From Aricia agestis (Eukaryota > Arthropoda > Insecta > Lepidoptera > Lycaenidae): 64,000 nucleotides of DNA. Positions 41,330 through 53,072 of the stretch are shown in pieces. Every line of letters starts with the position of its first letter. Positions within the stretch are counted from its first letter, which is position 1. A program made the translations under genes and the position numbers. The notes below the pieces were generated by a model, which searched no databases, was not told the DNA's origin, and saw nothing but the letters and a program-made list of their open reading frames with translations. The DNA lies in assembly GCF_905147365.1 (NCBI RefSeq), contig NC_056423.1, positions 7,048,501 to 7,112,500 on the forward strand, written 5' to 3'.

Positions 41330-41760
41330 CCTATGCGTAGACTCACTCATTTACTTAAAGGTGGAAGTTGTTTTCGCGGAATATTGCTAAAAATAATAAC
41401 GAACTAATTTTTTTTTTATTATATTATAATAATTATGAAAAAAGTGTTTTGAGTAAATTTAGGTTTTATCAATGCCTTTTTAGAATTTAAAAAATATTGA
41501 AGAAAAGTCAGCAAACTTCGAAGATCCAAGCAAAAATGTGTCTTTGCCTATGCGTAGACTCACTCATTTACTTAAAGGTGGAAGTTGTTTTCGCGGAATA
41601 TTGCTAAAAATAATAACAAACTAAATTTTTTTTTATTATATTATAATGATTATGAAAAAAGTGTTTTGAGTAAATTTAGGTTTTATCAATGCCTTTTTAG
41701 AATTTAAAAAATATTGAAGAAAAGTCAGCAAACTTCGAAGATCCAAGCAAAAATGTGTCT
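41330..41760 (+). repeat. Recent 217-bp tandem duplication
   Basis: Unit 1 (41330-41543) and unit 2 (41547-41760) are almost identical, from CCTATGCGTAGACTCACTCA to CCAAGCAAAAATGTGTCT. Only a few differences were seen, so the duplication is recent or the assembly collapsed or expanded here. Confidence 0.92.
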
Positions 41761-42344
41761 AAAACAAGGTTTTTTGTAAAAAGGAAACTATCGAGCTTTT
41801 TTTCAGTAACCGTGTTTTCGTCTTGAGCATCATTAATCATCATTAATCTTCATGAACTAAAGTTACTTGTGTCAAAAATCAGTTTTCTAGAACTTACAGA
41901 TTTTGAGATCTAGGTTTAAGTATGTAGTCAAGTTAGGGTCAGGTGCGCTCTTAATATCACAAGCGTGTAAAGCCACGGGGTGAAGCGAGCGATATAATTA
42001 AATCGAACAATACAGACGCAGGCAATTATGACAAACTCGGCAGAGCAATGAATACGGAATCATGTAATTCGTCCGACACAATTTTTGCTGTTGACATACT
42101 TTCCGTTTTAATACAGCTTTGTTCCTATATTTGCGAAGGATAATTGAAATTAATCTGGCGTGATACACGACAGAGTCTTTTGTTTGTGAATCTGCTGTGG
42201 TTTTCTTATTTTTGGGAAATAATTGGCATAAATTGGGTAGATTATGTGAAGGATAAAAAATTGTTAATCAAAATGCTAAACCTTTTTTAATTATTTGTAT
42301 CAAATAATAAAGTATAGACGGACAAATATTTAGAAAAAAATATA
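41761..42344. other. Host DNA, nothing recognised
   Basis: AT-rich, without supported features. Confidence 0.35.
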
Positions 42345-42720
42345 TGTTACACTCGGGGACTGCCGCGTTAAAACATTATTTTTCAATTTGCATCTCATTT
42401 TTCATCAAATTAATTTTACTTCGCATACGTCTATTGTTATAGACCAGGGGTCACCAATTAGTTTCGCTCGGGGTCCGTTTTAAGAAATAAAACGACCTTC
42501 GCGGTCCCCACATTTAAAAAAAATATTTTTTAAACAAATGTAACTTAACGAAGTCCATCTTCGAACATGCTTGGTCCGCAGTCCGCACACAATGGGTCGG
42601 CGGTCCGCTATTTGGTGATCCCAACAGACGATGCACGCCTTGCCGCACCGCTGTCGGTCGGAGTGGGGGGTGTAAGATTTTTCGTTACGGAATTTCTTGA
42701 TTCGGTCGCTGCATGGTCGT
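42345..42720 (+). repeat. Dispersed repeat copy split by a hAT-like MITE
   Basis: The outer parts (CACTCGGGGACTGCCGCG near 42352 and TTCGTTACGGAATTTCTTG near 42680) correspond to 905 and 1022 in the copy at 895-1055. Between them, 42445-42623 begins CAGGGGTCACCAA and ends TTGGTGATCCC, a nested hAT-like MITE. Confidence 0.65.
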
Positions 42721-43002
42721 TGAAAAATTAAAAATCTTGCAATTAAAAGAATCAGCTTTAAGGTCAAATGTCAATTCAGACCACAACGCGACGAGGCTAG
42801 GCGAGGCACGACGCGGCATATATTTGTAGGGATTTAACAGATTTCAATTGCGTGAGACGCCTTGCGAATCTGTCAAATCCATATAAATTTAGAAATGCAT
42901 CTACGCGTTGCGGTATGAATCAACCCTTAAGGTCAAAGGTGGTCAACTTTAAAGCTGATATCTATAATTTGTGAATAATCCATAACGTTGGCTAGTAATT
43001 TT
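42721..43002. other. Host DNA, nothing recognised
   Basis: A short GC-rich patch (CGACGAGGCTAGGCGAGGC) is the only oddity. Confidence 0.3.
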
Positions 43003-43318
43003 TTTTTTATGAAATAAGGGGGCAAAAGAACAAACGGGTCACCTGATGGAAAGCAACTTCCGTTAGCCCATGGACACTCGCAGCATCAGAAGAGCTGCAG
43101 GTGCGTTGCCGGCCTTTTAAGAGGGAATAGGGTAATAGGGGAGGGTAGGGATGGGGAGGGAAGGGAAGGAAATATGGGGAGGGTAGGGAAGGGTTAGGGG
43201 ATTGGGCCGACGAAACACAGCGCAAGCGCTGCTTCACGCCGGTTTTCTGTGAGAACGTTGTATTTCTCCGGTCGAGCCAGCCAGCCCATTCGTGCCGAAG
43301 CATGGCTCTCCCACGGTC
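43003..43318 (-). mobile_element. SINE-like element, reverse copy lacking part of the middle
   Basis: It contains both the poly(A) end and the GTGGGAGAGCCATGC head but lacks the GAGTGAGTGAGTTTACCGG block. It is in inverted orientation relative to the copy at 43771-44100, only 450 bp away. Confidence 0.75.
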
Positions 43319-43770
43319 CCTTTATAAAATGAACATTTCAACATTTAATTTCATTTAAGACGCGGTTTTCATTTGTTAAACCGTTTAGGTGCCTTGCAAC
43401 TTCCCACCTTCAAAACGCCACTCTTAATATATCTCGTTAAGTTCGCTTTAAGTGCTCCGAAAAAACAATTTAAACGTTTCCCTTGTTTTGTTTTTTGACG
43501 CACAAAGAAGTTGAAAAAGTTGGAAACGTTTTTGGATTTATTGTTTGAAAGTAGCTTCAAAATTCTAATAGGTATTATTTAGGATGGGTACTGGATAGGT
43601 TATAATTAATTGTAATAAAATAAATAGTCAGAAGTAATACGTAATTATAAAATTTCTTTAATGGGTCTCATAGTTAAGGTAGCATGGGCAAAAATTTGCG
43701 AAATACATTAGGTACTTTTAATTCAAGCAAAACAAGCTTACACTTACAAAGATAATAAAAGATTTTATAC
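43319..43770. other. Host DNA between two inverted SINE-like copies
   Basis: Nothing is recognised. Confidence 0.3.
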
Positions 43771-44100
43771 GTGGGAGAGCCATGCTTCGGCACGAATGGG
43801 CCGGCTCGACCGGATAAATACCACGTTCTCACAGAAAACCGGCGTGAAACAGCACTTGCGCTGTGTTTCGCCGAGTGAGTGAGTTTACCGGAGGCCCAAT
43901 TTCCCTATTCCCTTTCCTACCCTCCCCTATCCTTTCCCTTCCCTACCCTCCCCTATTACCCTATTCCCTCTTAAAAGGCCGGCAACGCACATGCAGCTCT
44001 TCTGATGCTGCGAGTGTCCATGGGCGACGGAAGTTGCTTTCCATCAGGTGACCCGTTTGCTCGTTTGCCCCTTTATTTCATAAAAAAAAATAAAAAAAAA
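43771..44100 (+). mobile_element. SINE-like element, reference full-length copy
   Basis: Order of blocks: GTGGGAGAGCCATGCTTCGG head, GGCCGGCTCGACCGG, ACCGGCGTGAAACAGC, GTTTCGCCGAGTGAGTGAG, TTTACCGGAGGCCCAAT, pyrimidine-rich CCCTACCCTCCCCTATT repeats, AAAAGGCCGGCAACGCAC, CTCTTCTGATGCTGCGAGTG, CCATGGGCGACGGAAGTTGC, TTATTTCATA and poly(A). The variable-length pyrimidine block explains size differences among copies. Confidence 0.8.
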
Positions 44101-44440
44101 AGTGTGTTGATGTTTGAATTTCTTTTTCTTTTTTTTTTCTAGGCTTGTGGAAGCGAATTCGAATTGGGAGTCTATTTCCACGTTGAAAATGGAAATGAAC
44201 ATTCTAGGTTAGGCGGTTTTGGTAAACTCAGCTTTTAGAATTGCTTAGAATAGTCTTTTTCGTAAGAGGAAAGGTAAATAAAAGACTTGAAAATATTTAT
44301 TTATGTTTATAGCATTCGTTTTGAATCGAGTAGTCAGAATTTTTACTTAAAAATTCTTTACACATTTTCGTAAATTTCAAAAATCAGTCAGAAGTAGAAC
44401 CCGCATTTTATCTAGTTAAATATATCCATACTAATATTAT
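44101..44440 (+). repeat. Inverted duplicate of 32088-32412 (lacks the MITE)
   Basis: It matches the reverse complement of 31940-32412 except that the MITE at 31954-32087 is missing here. Similarity ends after TATATCCATACT. Confidence 0.75.
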
Positions 44441-45562
44441 AAATGCGAAAGTGTGTCTGTCTAAAAAAAAAAATATATAATATTTAGATAACAATATTAA
44501 TGTCGTAAATATTTCAAAAAGTTAAAACCGGTGTTAATATTCATAAAGGCACCGCTGTTCCGGAGAATTAACAATTTATTAGAATGACCTCTGTGAGGTG
44601 AATCAATGAGTGGACTTCTTTGGTAAAATAATATTATCTAATCAAATGACTTTTTTGATTGAACATATTATTATAAGGCAAGTTCTATTGAAAAATATTG
44701 TATTATTTTGTAATTGATTAATTCATCGTAACATATTATGGTATTTATGATTAACCAATTTCTTCCTAATATCTTAATATTTAGGAAGTATTATTTAGCT
44801 TTTATAATGAAACAACCACGGTGCTCGGTTACAGACAACTGTCGTTTTATTTTTTATAAGATGTTGACATAGACTTAGTACAGATAAATAATATGGACCA
44901 TAGATATAAGGTGTTGCTATTACTTAGGTATAAACCTATTATTTTGATATTATATTATATATTTAACATTTTATTCATCAAAATAATAATTTTATTTTTT
45001 AGATTTCTCTTTTTCCTTGTGTTAATTTAGAACATAAGTAATATCAATTATTATGAAACATACAAATTATGAAGTGTAATGAAATTGTAATATTAATCAT
45101 CGAATCGCGCATTAAAGTTTCGGCAAAATGATTAAAACTGTTAAATACACTTTAAAATTCAATGAGATTTATTCAGGACAGTTGTAAGGGGAAATTGTTA
45201 GTTACAAATCAAAATCAGAGGGAATAATATTTACTTTAGAGTTTAGAGTTTCCGCCAATATACGAGAAAGCCGATCGAATCCGGACTGGACCGGAACCGA
45301 CCGGACGAACAGAAAATGATTTAAAAGGCAGTTGTAAGTAATACCTACCATTCAGTTATTTTTTTTTTCTAACATCTTTCTTTTTTCCATTCCTTTCTGG
45401 GAGGCCTTTGCCCAGCAGTGGGACACTGTAGGCACTAATAATAATAATAACAAATGTAACTTTCTGTATAATATTTGATATTTTTGCTTGGACTAATAAT
45501 AATAGCTCTTTGTTGTGAGTTGTGACCTTGTGACCCTGGTCCTTCAAAATATACCCACCTCC
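44441..45562. other. AT-rich host DNA with a LINE-tail scrap
   Basis: Positions 45395-45450 contain GGAGGCCTTTGCCCAGCAGT followed by AATAATAATAATAA, a common lepidopteran non-LTR 3' end. The rest shows no gene. Confidence 0.45.
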
Positions 45563-45997
45563 TTAAGGGGGCGACTAACCCTAAAGTGTCGATTTTATAA
45601 TTCATTTTCATACTTGAAAATAAGCTCCGAATTGTTTCATTTTCTGAAATTAGATACTATATTATATTTCCGAGAATTCGATCTGAGCAAAAACACGATA
45701 TCTTAAAATTTTCTCGATAGAAAAAAATTACTGCATGCATCTTTTCACGAATTTTTCATTTATTGCCATAACCGTGCATTGAACTAAGTTAATATTTTAA
45801 CACATTGTATAAAATTCTATCATTGAGAGATCGACCTAGCGGATTTTTAAAATGTTGTATATTTATCGAGTTATTGAGAAAAAACTAATTTTGGCGATGA
45901 ATCCGCGTCGTCCTTTTTCACCTGGCATATAAAAGACGGGGGCGAGTGTGAAGAGAGAAGGAAGATGTTTGATTTTTGGTGTTAGTCGCCCTTTTAA
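45563..45997. mobile_element. MITE with GGGGCGACTAAC termini
   Basis: GGGGCGACTAACCCTAAA near the left is mirrored by GGTGTTAGTCGCCC near the right. TTAA occurs at both outer flanks (45563-45566 and 45994-45997), so a TTAA-targeting origin is possible. It is about 430 bp and non-coding. Confidence 0.65.
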
Positions 45998-46411
45998 GAG
46001 CCTTTTCACACTTTCCTATAATATTAAGTACGTATAAAAGCACAATGACGATAATTATTATATTTTTGCCGCCGGCTAGCCGAAGCCGAAGCCGTAAGTG
46101 GAAGAAATGAAAAGGGCCTTAGGCCACAGGAATTATTTCACGCGTGATTATTTTTTTTTCGACTAGCGAGCGCGAGTTTAGTTAAGTCATAATATTATGT
46201 AATAATTATAAAAAATATATAAGGCGCTTAGCCTATCAACTGCCAAGCGGTCGAATTCGATCGCGATAACAATAGAATAAATAACAATAGATTTCCAAGA
46301 ATCGAGGGATTAACTTACATAATTTAAAATTTTATGCAGACGTAAATATTCTAATTTTTCATGTAGTTTTTAATTTTATCTCTCAGTAATAACCTTCTTC
46401 GGACATTAACA
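45998..46411. other. Host DNA, nothing recognised
   Basis: No features supported. Confidence 0.3.
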
Positions 46412-46415
46412 TTAA

Positions 46416-47393
46416 CCCTCGGTTGGTCGCGTGGGGTCTTTAAAAGCCCGGAGTTTGCGAATTCGAGAAAAAACTATATTTAAATGAATCTTAGCAACTC
46501 CGATCTTTAGGTAGCTTCCTAAAAGGAATTATATTTCGATATAATTGGCACTAATCTGAGCTCGCGTGCATATATGTTGTGTTACAGATATGTTTATTCA
46601 CGCTGGGGTCTTTAAAGACCCCAGGTGACCATCCGAGTAACTAAATTCGATTTGATATTTTCATACAGTTTTCACACTGAAATGGGTTTATTTTATGATT
46701 TTCCTTGTATTTTAATAATAAACCAATTAAAATGTGCGTGTGTTAATTCTTATTGTTTGATATTGCATATAAGAGGTTTTAGACGCACTTTTCCAAAAAC
46801 GCATATTTTGCTATTTAGAATAAAATGATGATGATTATTTTTTGGTGATGATTAGAAACTAATTGTTGGTATATTTACCATACGTTTAAAGTATTAGAAC
46901 AGGAAAATGTATAAAATATGTAAGATTTTGTTGGTGAAAATTTGTCAATATTTAACATTCAATAGTTTATATGTTATTTGGACATAGCTTAAAATCTAAG
47001 TTATAGGAAATTTAACTGTTATTTTAGTTACCTACACGTTAAAAAAATAAATATTTCAATCTAAGTTATAGGAAATTTAACTGTTATTTTAGTTACCTAC
47101 ACGTTTTACCACAATTTAAAAATAATGTTGATTTTTTTTAATTTTCCCAACTCACGGTTTCCACTTGAAATTTTTTGACTTCTATTTTTAATTTGTAAGT
47201 TTTGGTTATAAGTATTCAAAATGTAATTAATCTTTTAAATAAATCTGATTAACATTGAATTAAATAACAATAATTTACAGAAAAAAGTTAAGAAATATAT
47301 AAATTTATGCCATTTTTATGTCATTTAATTTTCGGGCTTTCAAAGACCCCAGGTGACCAACGGCGTTATTTTAAAAGCGCGACCAACCGAGGG
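46416..47393. mobile_element. piggyBac-like non-autonomous element, 978 bp
   Basis: It starts CCCTCGGTTGGTCGCG and ends GCGACCAACCGAGGG, flanked exactly by TTAA (46412-46415 and 47394-47397). Subterminal AGACCCCAGGTGACCA repeats occur at about 46616 and 47346. Inside, a 48-bp block (AATCTAAGTTATAGG to CTACACGTT) is present twice (46993-47040 and 47058-47105). No transposase frame is present. Confidence 0.85.
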
Positions 47394-47397
47394 TTAA

Positions 47398-47751
47398 CAC
47401 AACAAAAAAAAAAGAATTAGCAACATTCATGGCTTAGTCGTTCCCGAGATTAACGCTCAGCAACATATTCAGCGATTAATTTTTATATTATAACTGGTGC
47501 AGAAGGTATTGAATACGTAGATGTGTTTTGTCCGTGCTAAACCCAAGCAAGGATTACACATCAACTCGCGCAGCTGAGCTCACTACAAGATAAATACTCG
47601 GTAACAAAAATTCCCCGAAGGCTATGCAAATTTAGTGTTATCTCAATTGTAAACTTATGGATGTAGGTTGGAACAATAAGACCTACTTCGAAACGGTTTT
47701 GACACAGTATAATTAATATGCAGTATATCATTTTTATACTAGAGTCTAGAC
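47398..47751. other. Host DNA, nothing recognised
   Basis: No features supported. Confidence 0.3.
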
Positions 47752-48001
47752 CAGGGGTCGGCAACTAATTTTAGGTGGGGTGGGATACTGTGGGAAATTT
47801 TTAACGAGGTCCAGAAAAAACACTTGTCCTATGTAGCTTTAAAACATTATTTTAATTAATAAAGGTATACGCATGTCGCATATCTAATGTATGTATTAAT
47901 AATTGATACTTGGTATAAAATACATTACAGTAATTCGCGGTCCGAGATTCGGGCATTCGCGGTCCGCAAACGGACCGCGGTCCGCCAGTTGCCTACCGCT
48001 G
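47752..48001. mobile_element. hAT-like MITE
   Basis: The ends CAGGGGTCGGCAACT and AGTTGCCTACCGCTG mirror with two mismatches. The flanks GTCTAGAC and GTCTAGAT form an 8-bp duplication with one mismatch. A GGTCCGCAAACGGACCGCGG stretch forms an internal hairpin. Confidence 0.78.
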
Positions 48002-48609
48002 GTCTAGATCTTCCAAAAAGGATGCAAGCTACATAAGCACGAATGAAATTAATGTTAATGAAATGTTATATTTGTACACAATCCAGTTACATGCGTGATC
48101 TTTTTAAATTATTAGAATACTTATAGAGAACGCCCGCAACTCCATTGCGCCAAAATTTGTTTATCGCGCCGGAACCGTTAGTTATCGATCTAAGTAGTAA
48201 AACAATTTGTCTAAGTAACGTCACGAGTAAATAAAAATTTTCTCAGTTTTGCGCGACTTTCACGTACACGGCGGACTTACACTACTGTATATAATATACT
48301 GTGGTTTACATTCAAATGTTGTTTTTACTAGAGTTTCTCGATTGTTCTTTGATATAGCAGACCTCTGGGTGAATTGTAACAATTTTAATTGAGATGATAC
48401 CTATTTCTAGTTCCATGAAACGGAAACCTGGAAATCTGGAAAATTAGGTTTCCATGGGCTTATTTGAGGGGTGACTTAAGCTGGGTGGGAATCATGATTA
48501 TTTTAAACGATTTAAGTATAAGTTTTGATTTAAATAATATTTTAAGGCTGCCAGGAAAGCTATTAGAAAAGCAAGCAAAAAAAAGAACAAATTTTCCAGC
48601 ATCGAAAGA
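48002..48609. other. Host DNA with a short repeat scrap at 48118-48180
   Basis: The scrap reads GAACGCCCGCAACTCCATTG and CGCGCCGGAACCGT, from the family at 29865. Nothing else was found. Confidence 0.4.
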
Positions 48610-48803
48610 GCTGTGGGGCTAAAATTCCTTTCAATCAATTCAGCAAATGAATTGTCAAAACTGTCAAACTGACAACTGTCAAATTAGTACGAATTACTAG
48701 ATATGAATTGGAAGCAGGCTCGCATTTTGCGATTTAAAAATAATGAATCATAACATGATTCATAATATTATGATTCTTCAAAGCGACCATTTTAGCCCCG
48801 CAG
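48610..48803. mobile_element. MITE of the CAGCGGGGCTAAAATGG family, copy 1
   Basis: The left end CTGTGGGGCTAAAAT is diverged, while the right end ATTTTAGCCCCGCAG is canonical. The interior shares TCAATTCAGCAAATGAAT, AACTGTCAAACTGACAA and ATTTTGCGATTT with the copy at 56829-57034. Confidence 0.8.
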
Positions 48804-49214
48804 ATGATAATTAATTGTGGTTAAGGACACTTTCAATGATTTCAGCTTTAAAAAGATTTGCTCACCCATTTGGATGCTATGATGCCACGGACAGACAAAC
48901 ACAGATAGACACGTCAAACACACCCCCAAAATACCCCTCTTTTTGATCGGGGGTAAGATACTGATTGGAAGTGCTGATGATGAAGGACATTTAGAAGGGC
49001 CTATAGGACTAAGCTGTTGCCGTGTCATTAGTAAGTTTAGCAGAGATGTCCGCCGGAATGGCCACTATTATAGAACTACCCGCATTATGACAACTATCAC
49101 GACGAACTGTTGCCCAAATTGAATTCTTGTTGACAATTCGGAATAAAAATGGCTGAATCGTCGCTAATTTTTATTTTGCTTTTTTACAAAACTTGTATGA
49201 TTGTGCAGTAGCTT
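48804..49214. other. Host DNA, nothing recognised
   Basis: A GCCACGGACAGACAAACAC stretch resembles short scraps near 4580 and 36330. No gene. Confidence 0.35.
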
Positions 49215-50085
49215 CCGAAATATCTGTAGTTGACTTTAAAACACATTGCTAATCTAGCAGGTAGGCTCAGTTCTGCAGCATATGCAGCGAGAAAAATTAG
49301 AGAAATTTCTGACGAAGACACGGCACGATTAGTATATTTTAGTTATTTTCATAGTAGGATGTCATATGGAATCCTTTTATGGGGAAACGCTGCCGACATT
49401 AATACAATATTTGTGCTGCAGAAGCGAGCTATACGTTCTATTTATAAAATGTCTGCTTTAGAATCTCTGAGAGATAAATTTAAAGAAATTGGTATTCTAA
49501 CTGTTGCTTCTCAATACATTTTGGATAATGTAATATATGTTAGAAAAAATATAAATAAATTTAAAGTTAAAAGTGACATTCATTGTAGAAATACTAGAAA
49601 TAAGCACAAGCTGGACATGCCAGTGATCAGACTTAGTAAAGTCAGTAAATCTTTTAAAGGTCAATGTATACGCCTTTACAATAAAATCCCAGAAAACGTT
49701 CAAAATCTTTCCATTAATAAATTTAAAAAAGTAGTCAAAGAGCGTTTGTGTGCCAAAGCTTATTATAAGGTCAATGATTTCATAGAAGATGGCACATCTT
49801 GGGAGTAGGATGGCTTCTTGCAAGGCTACTTCTACATTATTTTATTATGACTTACAATTATGTATGTTGACATTGTATATAATATTAAGTTACAAAATTG
49901 TAAACTTTATTTTAAAAAAAATAATTTTTCTCTCACTTTTTTGGTAAAAAGTGGAACCCGTGCGAGTTTCTTACGCCGGTTCTTCTCGCCGGGGTAGTTC
50001 CCGAACCGGTGGTTGGCATCAGGTAGACATTCTGAAAAAATTTGATTCAAATTTACTCAGAAATAAAAAATATATATTTTTTTTT
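49215..50085 (+). mobile_element. 5'-truncated non-LTR retrotransposon (LINE)
   Basis: It contains the C-terminal reverse transcriptase fragment (49230-49808), followed by a 3' untranslated region with CGTGCGAGTTTCTTACGCCG and GGTTCTTCTCGCCGGG, and an AT-rich tail. The 3' region recurs alone at 8846-9045 and 36838-36990. The truncation pattern is typical of incomplete reverse transcription. Confidence 0.8.
49230..49808 (+). pseudogene. Reverse transcriptase C-terminal fragment of a LINE
   Basis: The peptide shows 'HSRMSYGILLWGNAADINTI', 'LQKRAIRSIYKM', 'LRDKFKEIGILTVASQYI' and 'IRLYNKIPENVQNL'. This is the thumb/C-terminal region that follows the RT core in jockey-superfamily-like elements. 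The catalytic RT motifs and endonuclease are missing, so it is a dead 5'-truncated copy, although the remaining 192 codons are uninterrupted. The exact clade is uncertain. Confidence 0.82.
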
Positions 50086-50434
50086 TATTATACAAATAGG
50101 GCAGTATCAGTTATCTAAGAATGTGGGATGCAGAATTTTGGATGACGTTTTTAGAATTCTAAATTTTAGATGCTGAATTCAGGTTTCTATGATATATAGA
50201 TGACTTAACATGCCTGTTTTCACTAACTGCCCCGTAATGCCTAGCGGTCAAGAGTATAATTATTATTCTCTACAATATTTTACAAATTTTTGTGTGTCAC
50301 CTATGTCCTCGACGGCATATGAATTTCGTGCACCATAAGCTCTTTAAAAAACGTGTTTGTTTAAAGAGATACATGACCCTGAAAGACCGCTAGCGAACAC
50401 TTAGCGTTAGGAGGTGGTGAAAACAGGTTATTAT
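50086..50434. other. Host DNA, nothing recognised
   Basis: No supported features. Confidence 0.3.
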
Positions 50435-50718
50435 GGGTCAATTTATAAAAGCGCAGAGTCGAAGCGAAGCGAATTTCCACAAACTGAACACAGAAAATTC
50501 AACCTTAACTCCATAGTGTAACGCATACATTACTTCTGTGAGGCCAATCAGCGTTGGTCGGGCGCATTCACGCAAATTCGCGCGGATGAGGGCGCCTTTT
50601 TAAATTCTCAAAAGTAATAAAGTGCGTTAACGCTTTGGAGTTAAGGTTGAATTTGTTATGTTAAATTTTAATAATTCACTTCGATGCGCTTCGACTCTGC
50701 TCTAGTATAAATTGACCC
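50435..50718. mobile_element. MITE with nested inverted repeats
   Basis: GGGTCAATTTATA is mirrored by TATAAATTGACCC at the end. Inside, AAGCGCAGAGTCGAAGCGAA is mirrored by TTCGATGCGCTTCGACTCTG, and CAACCTTAACTCCA by TGGAGTTAAGGTTG. 284 bp, non-coding. Confidence 0.75.
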
Positions 50719-50792
50719 TAAGATTTTAGTGTAATATTAATTCAATGTGGTAGCTGACTGCTAGCTGACTGAACGAAATGTATGAAATTCAA

Positions 50793-51035
50793 GGTGTAAC
50801 AATACTAAGTGATACTTGAGGGTGTGTACGTGTCGGGACACGTACACACTCTCAAGTGTCACTTGTTTGTGTACGGGTACACAGAGTCCACTGTGAAAGT
50901 AGCAGCGCTGAAAGAGCAATTTTTTTATTTGTATGGGCAAGTCTACTCTTTCAGTGTACTCTTTTACTTTCACAGCAAAGTCTATGCAGGGGACCCGTAC
51001 ACACCCTATATCTGTTGCACCTTGTTACAAAACGC
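50793..51035. mobile_element. MITE with GGTGTAACAA end and strong hairpin
   Basis: It starts AAGGTGTAACAA and ends TTGCACCTTGTTAC. An internal hairpin near 50815-50860 (TGAGGGTGTGTACGTGTC against GACACGTACACACTCTCA) is near-perfect. It is related to the fragment at 46-274. Confidence 0.65.
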
Positions 51036-51169
51036 TACCTAGAGTTTTATACATCTCGGGCCATCAGCGCCGACGGTCAGCGAGCGCTCAGCGTGACACA
51101 ATCAGCCTATGTATAGATCCATACTAATATTATACATGCGAAAGTGTGTCTGTCTGTCTGTTGTAGACG

Positions 51170-51535
51170 CCTCCGTGGTCTAGTGGTATAGAGCGCGGCT
51201 CTTGACTCGGAGGTCGTGGGTTCGATTCCCGCGTTGGAAACATGTTATTTCCAAGATTAGTTAGGACAATGTAGGCTGATTACCTGATTGTCTGACAAGT
51301 AAGATGATCTATGCGTCGGATGGGCATGTAAAAAGTCGGTCCTGCGCCTGATCTCTCGCCAGTCGTGTTGGTCTTCCGTCCCACTGGGTTATGAGAGTAA
51401 AGGAATAGAGAGTGCTCTTGTATACTGCGCACCCACTTGGGCACTATAAAATTACTCCTGCGTAGCTGGCCTGGCTTCAATGAAACCGGCCACTGTCACC
51501 GAAAACCGGTGTAGGAGCTATTATTATTATTTGGT
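51170..51535 (+). mobile_element. tRNA-derived SINE, full-length
   Basis: The head GCCTCCGTGGTCTAGTGGTA, then GGCTCTTGACTCGGAGGTCG and GGGTTCGATTCCCGCG, carries clear A-box and B-box (RNA polymerase III) sequences and a tRNA-like layout. The acceptor ends do not pair (GCCTCCG against GTTGGAA), so it is not a working tRNA. The body leads to ACCGGTGTAGGAGC and an ATT repeat tail. Fragments lie at 3745 and 27000. Confidence 0.85.
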
Positions 51536-51596
51536 CGCTGTTAAGCATTAGTGTCTTAACCCACATTTTTTATTTTGTCGTTAAATTTTGATTTTT

Positions 51597-51923
51597 TTAA
51601 TTTTTTTATTAAATAAGGGGGCAAACGAGCAAACGGGTCACCTGATGGAAAGCAACTTCCGTCGCCCATGGACACTCGCAGCATCAGAAGAGCTGCAAGT
51701 GCGTTGCCGGCCTTTTAAGAGGGAATAGGGTATCGAAGGGTAGGGAAGGGAAGGGAATAGGGGACGGTAGAGAAGGGAATAGGGTAGGGGATTGGGCCTC
51801 CGGTAAACTCACTCAGTCGGCGAAACACAACGCAAGCGCTGTTTCACGCCGGTTTTCTGTGAGAACGTGGTATTTCTCCGGTCGAGCCGGCCCATTCGTG
51901 CCGAAGCATGGCTCTCCCACGTA
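51597..51923 (-). mobile_element. SINE-like element, full-length reverse copy
   Basis: It carries the complete set of blocks described at 43771-44100, in reverse, with the head at 51923. Confidence 0.78.
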
Positions 51924-53072
51924 TAACAGTGAATGCAGTCTTGTTCTAAATCATCTAAAGAACATAACTGCATTCATAACTCAATACACAATTTTTATGA
52001 GTACACGAATGCTTAACAGCGTCTAAATCTTATTCTGCTGAATCGATTGTGATAAAATTTGGTATGGATATAGTTTGAGTCCCGAAAAAGTCCCCGCGTG
52101 ATATGTAAATTGTCGCTACCATCAACTCGTGCAATAATACGTTTTACTTTGAAACTATACTATAAACGTTCACCGTTCAATATCGCAAGACGTCTAATAT
52201 CGAAATGGTTACTTACAGATTGAACTGCGAAGTGATCTCAAGAAGTTGCCAGGTGAAGTTCCAAGTCGTGCTCATCTTGCAGGTAACATTATGGGATGAG
52301 TTTCTGAGGTATCTGTGGATAAGTTGTATTCAAATACTGGATGTTGCCGGCAACTTTGTTGCTGTAACTTCGTTGCACAGAGGATATCACGCGGAAACGC
52401 ACATTTTGCAATTTGCAGGGATGTTATTGGACGGGATGGAATTATGTATGTTTTTGAGACTCATGCCAAATTTTATCTTAATTGATTCAGCATTCATTCA
52501 TTAATTTATGGATAACACATTAAAATAATTTGATAGGTAGTTTGCTAATCAATCAACAAACAATTATTATTATTGTTTGTTGATTGATTGAGCTTGTAGC
52601 TTTAAAAGAAAATAATTATATTTTTTTTTCAAATAACTTAAACTTGCAATATTATTTTTAAATTTTTGGTACCTGGAATGTTTAATATTTATTAACAAAT
52701 GTATTATAATTTTCATCATAAACGATTAAATAAGTACAAGTACGAAAAAACATTTCAAGAAATTTATGGACGCCGCCCCCTTAAAATGTTCACACACCAA
52801 CCTATCATAAAATCAGTACATTAAACCACATTAACTGATCCTGAGTACAATCTGCTCTCGGGGGACCTAATGTGGGGTATTTTTCATTCACTTTCCCAAC
52901 AGTTAGTGCTCGGAGTGGAGAAAATTAGCTTCATGTTTCATAACAGATATATATTATGCTTTTTCTGCATTATACATTTTGCAGAGCATAATATCTTGGA
53001 GAAATTACTCAACATTAGTAATGTTTTTACGCGATTTCATTTTATTCGTTGTTTGAGCAGTGGTTTTTGAGA
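51924..53072. other. Host DNA with an 18-bp perfect hairpin at 52547-52589
   Basis: AATCAATCAACAAACAAT and its mirror enclose 7 nt of AT. The open frame at 52205-52504 has no recognised domain and no support as a gene. Confidence 0.4.

Noticed and set aside
41042..41390. Overlapping 100-codon frames on opposite strands
   Set aside because: No domain or conserved motif. GC skew explains both, and there is no splice or promoter support.
51170..51245. tRNA gene
   Set aside because: The A- and B-box are good, but the acceptor stem ends do not pair and a SINE body follows. It is a SINE head.
52205..52504. 99-codon frame as a host gene
   Set aside because: No family resemblance. The surrounding text contains dispersed-repeat phrases.
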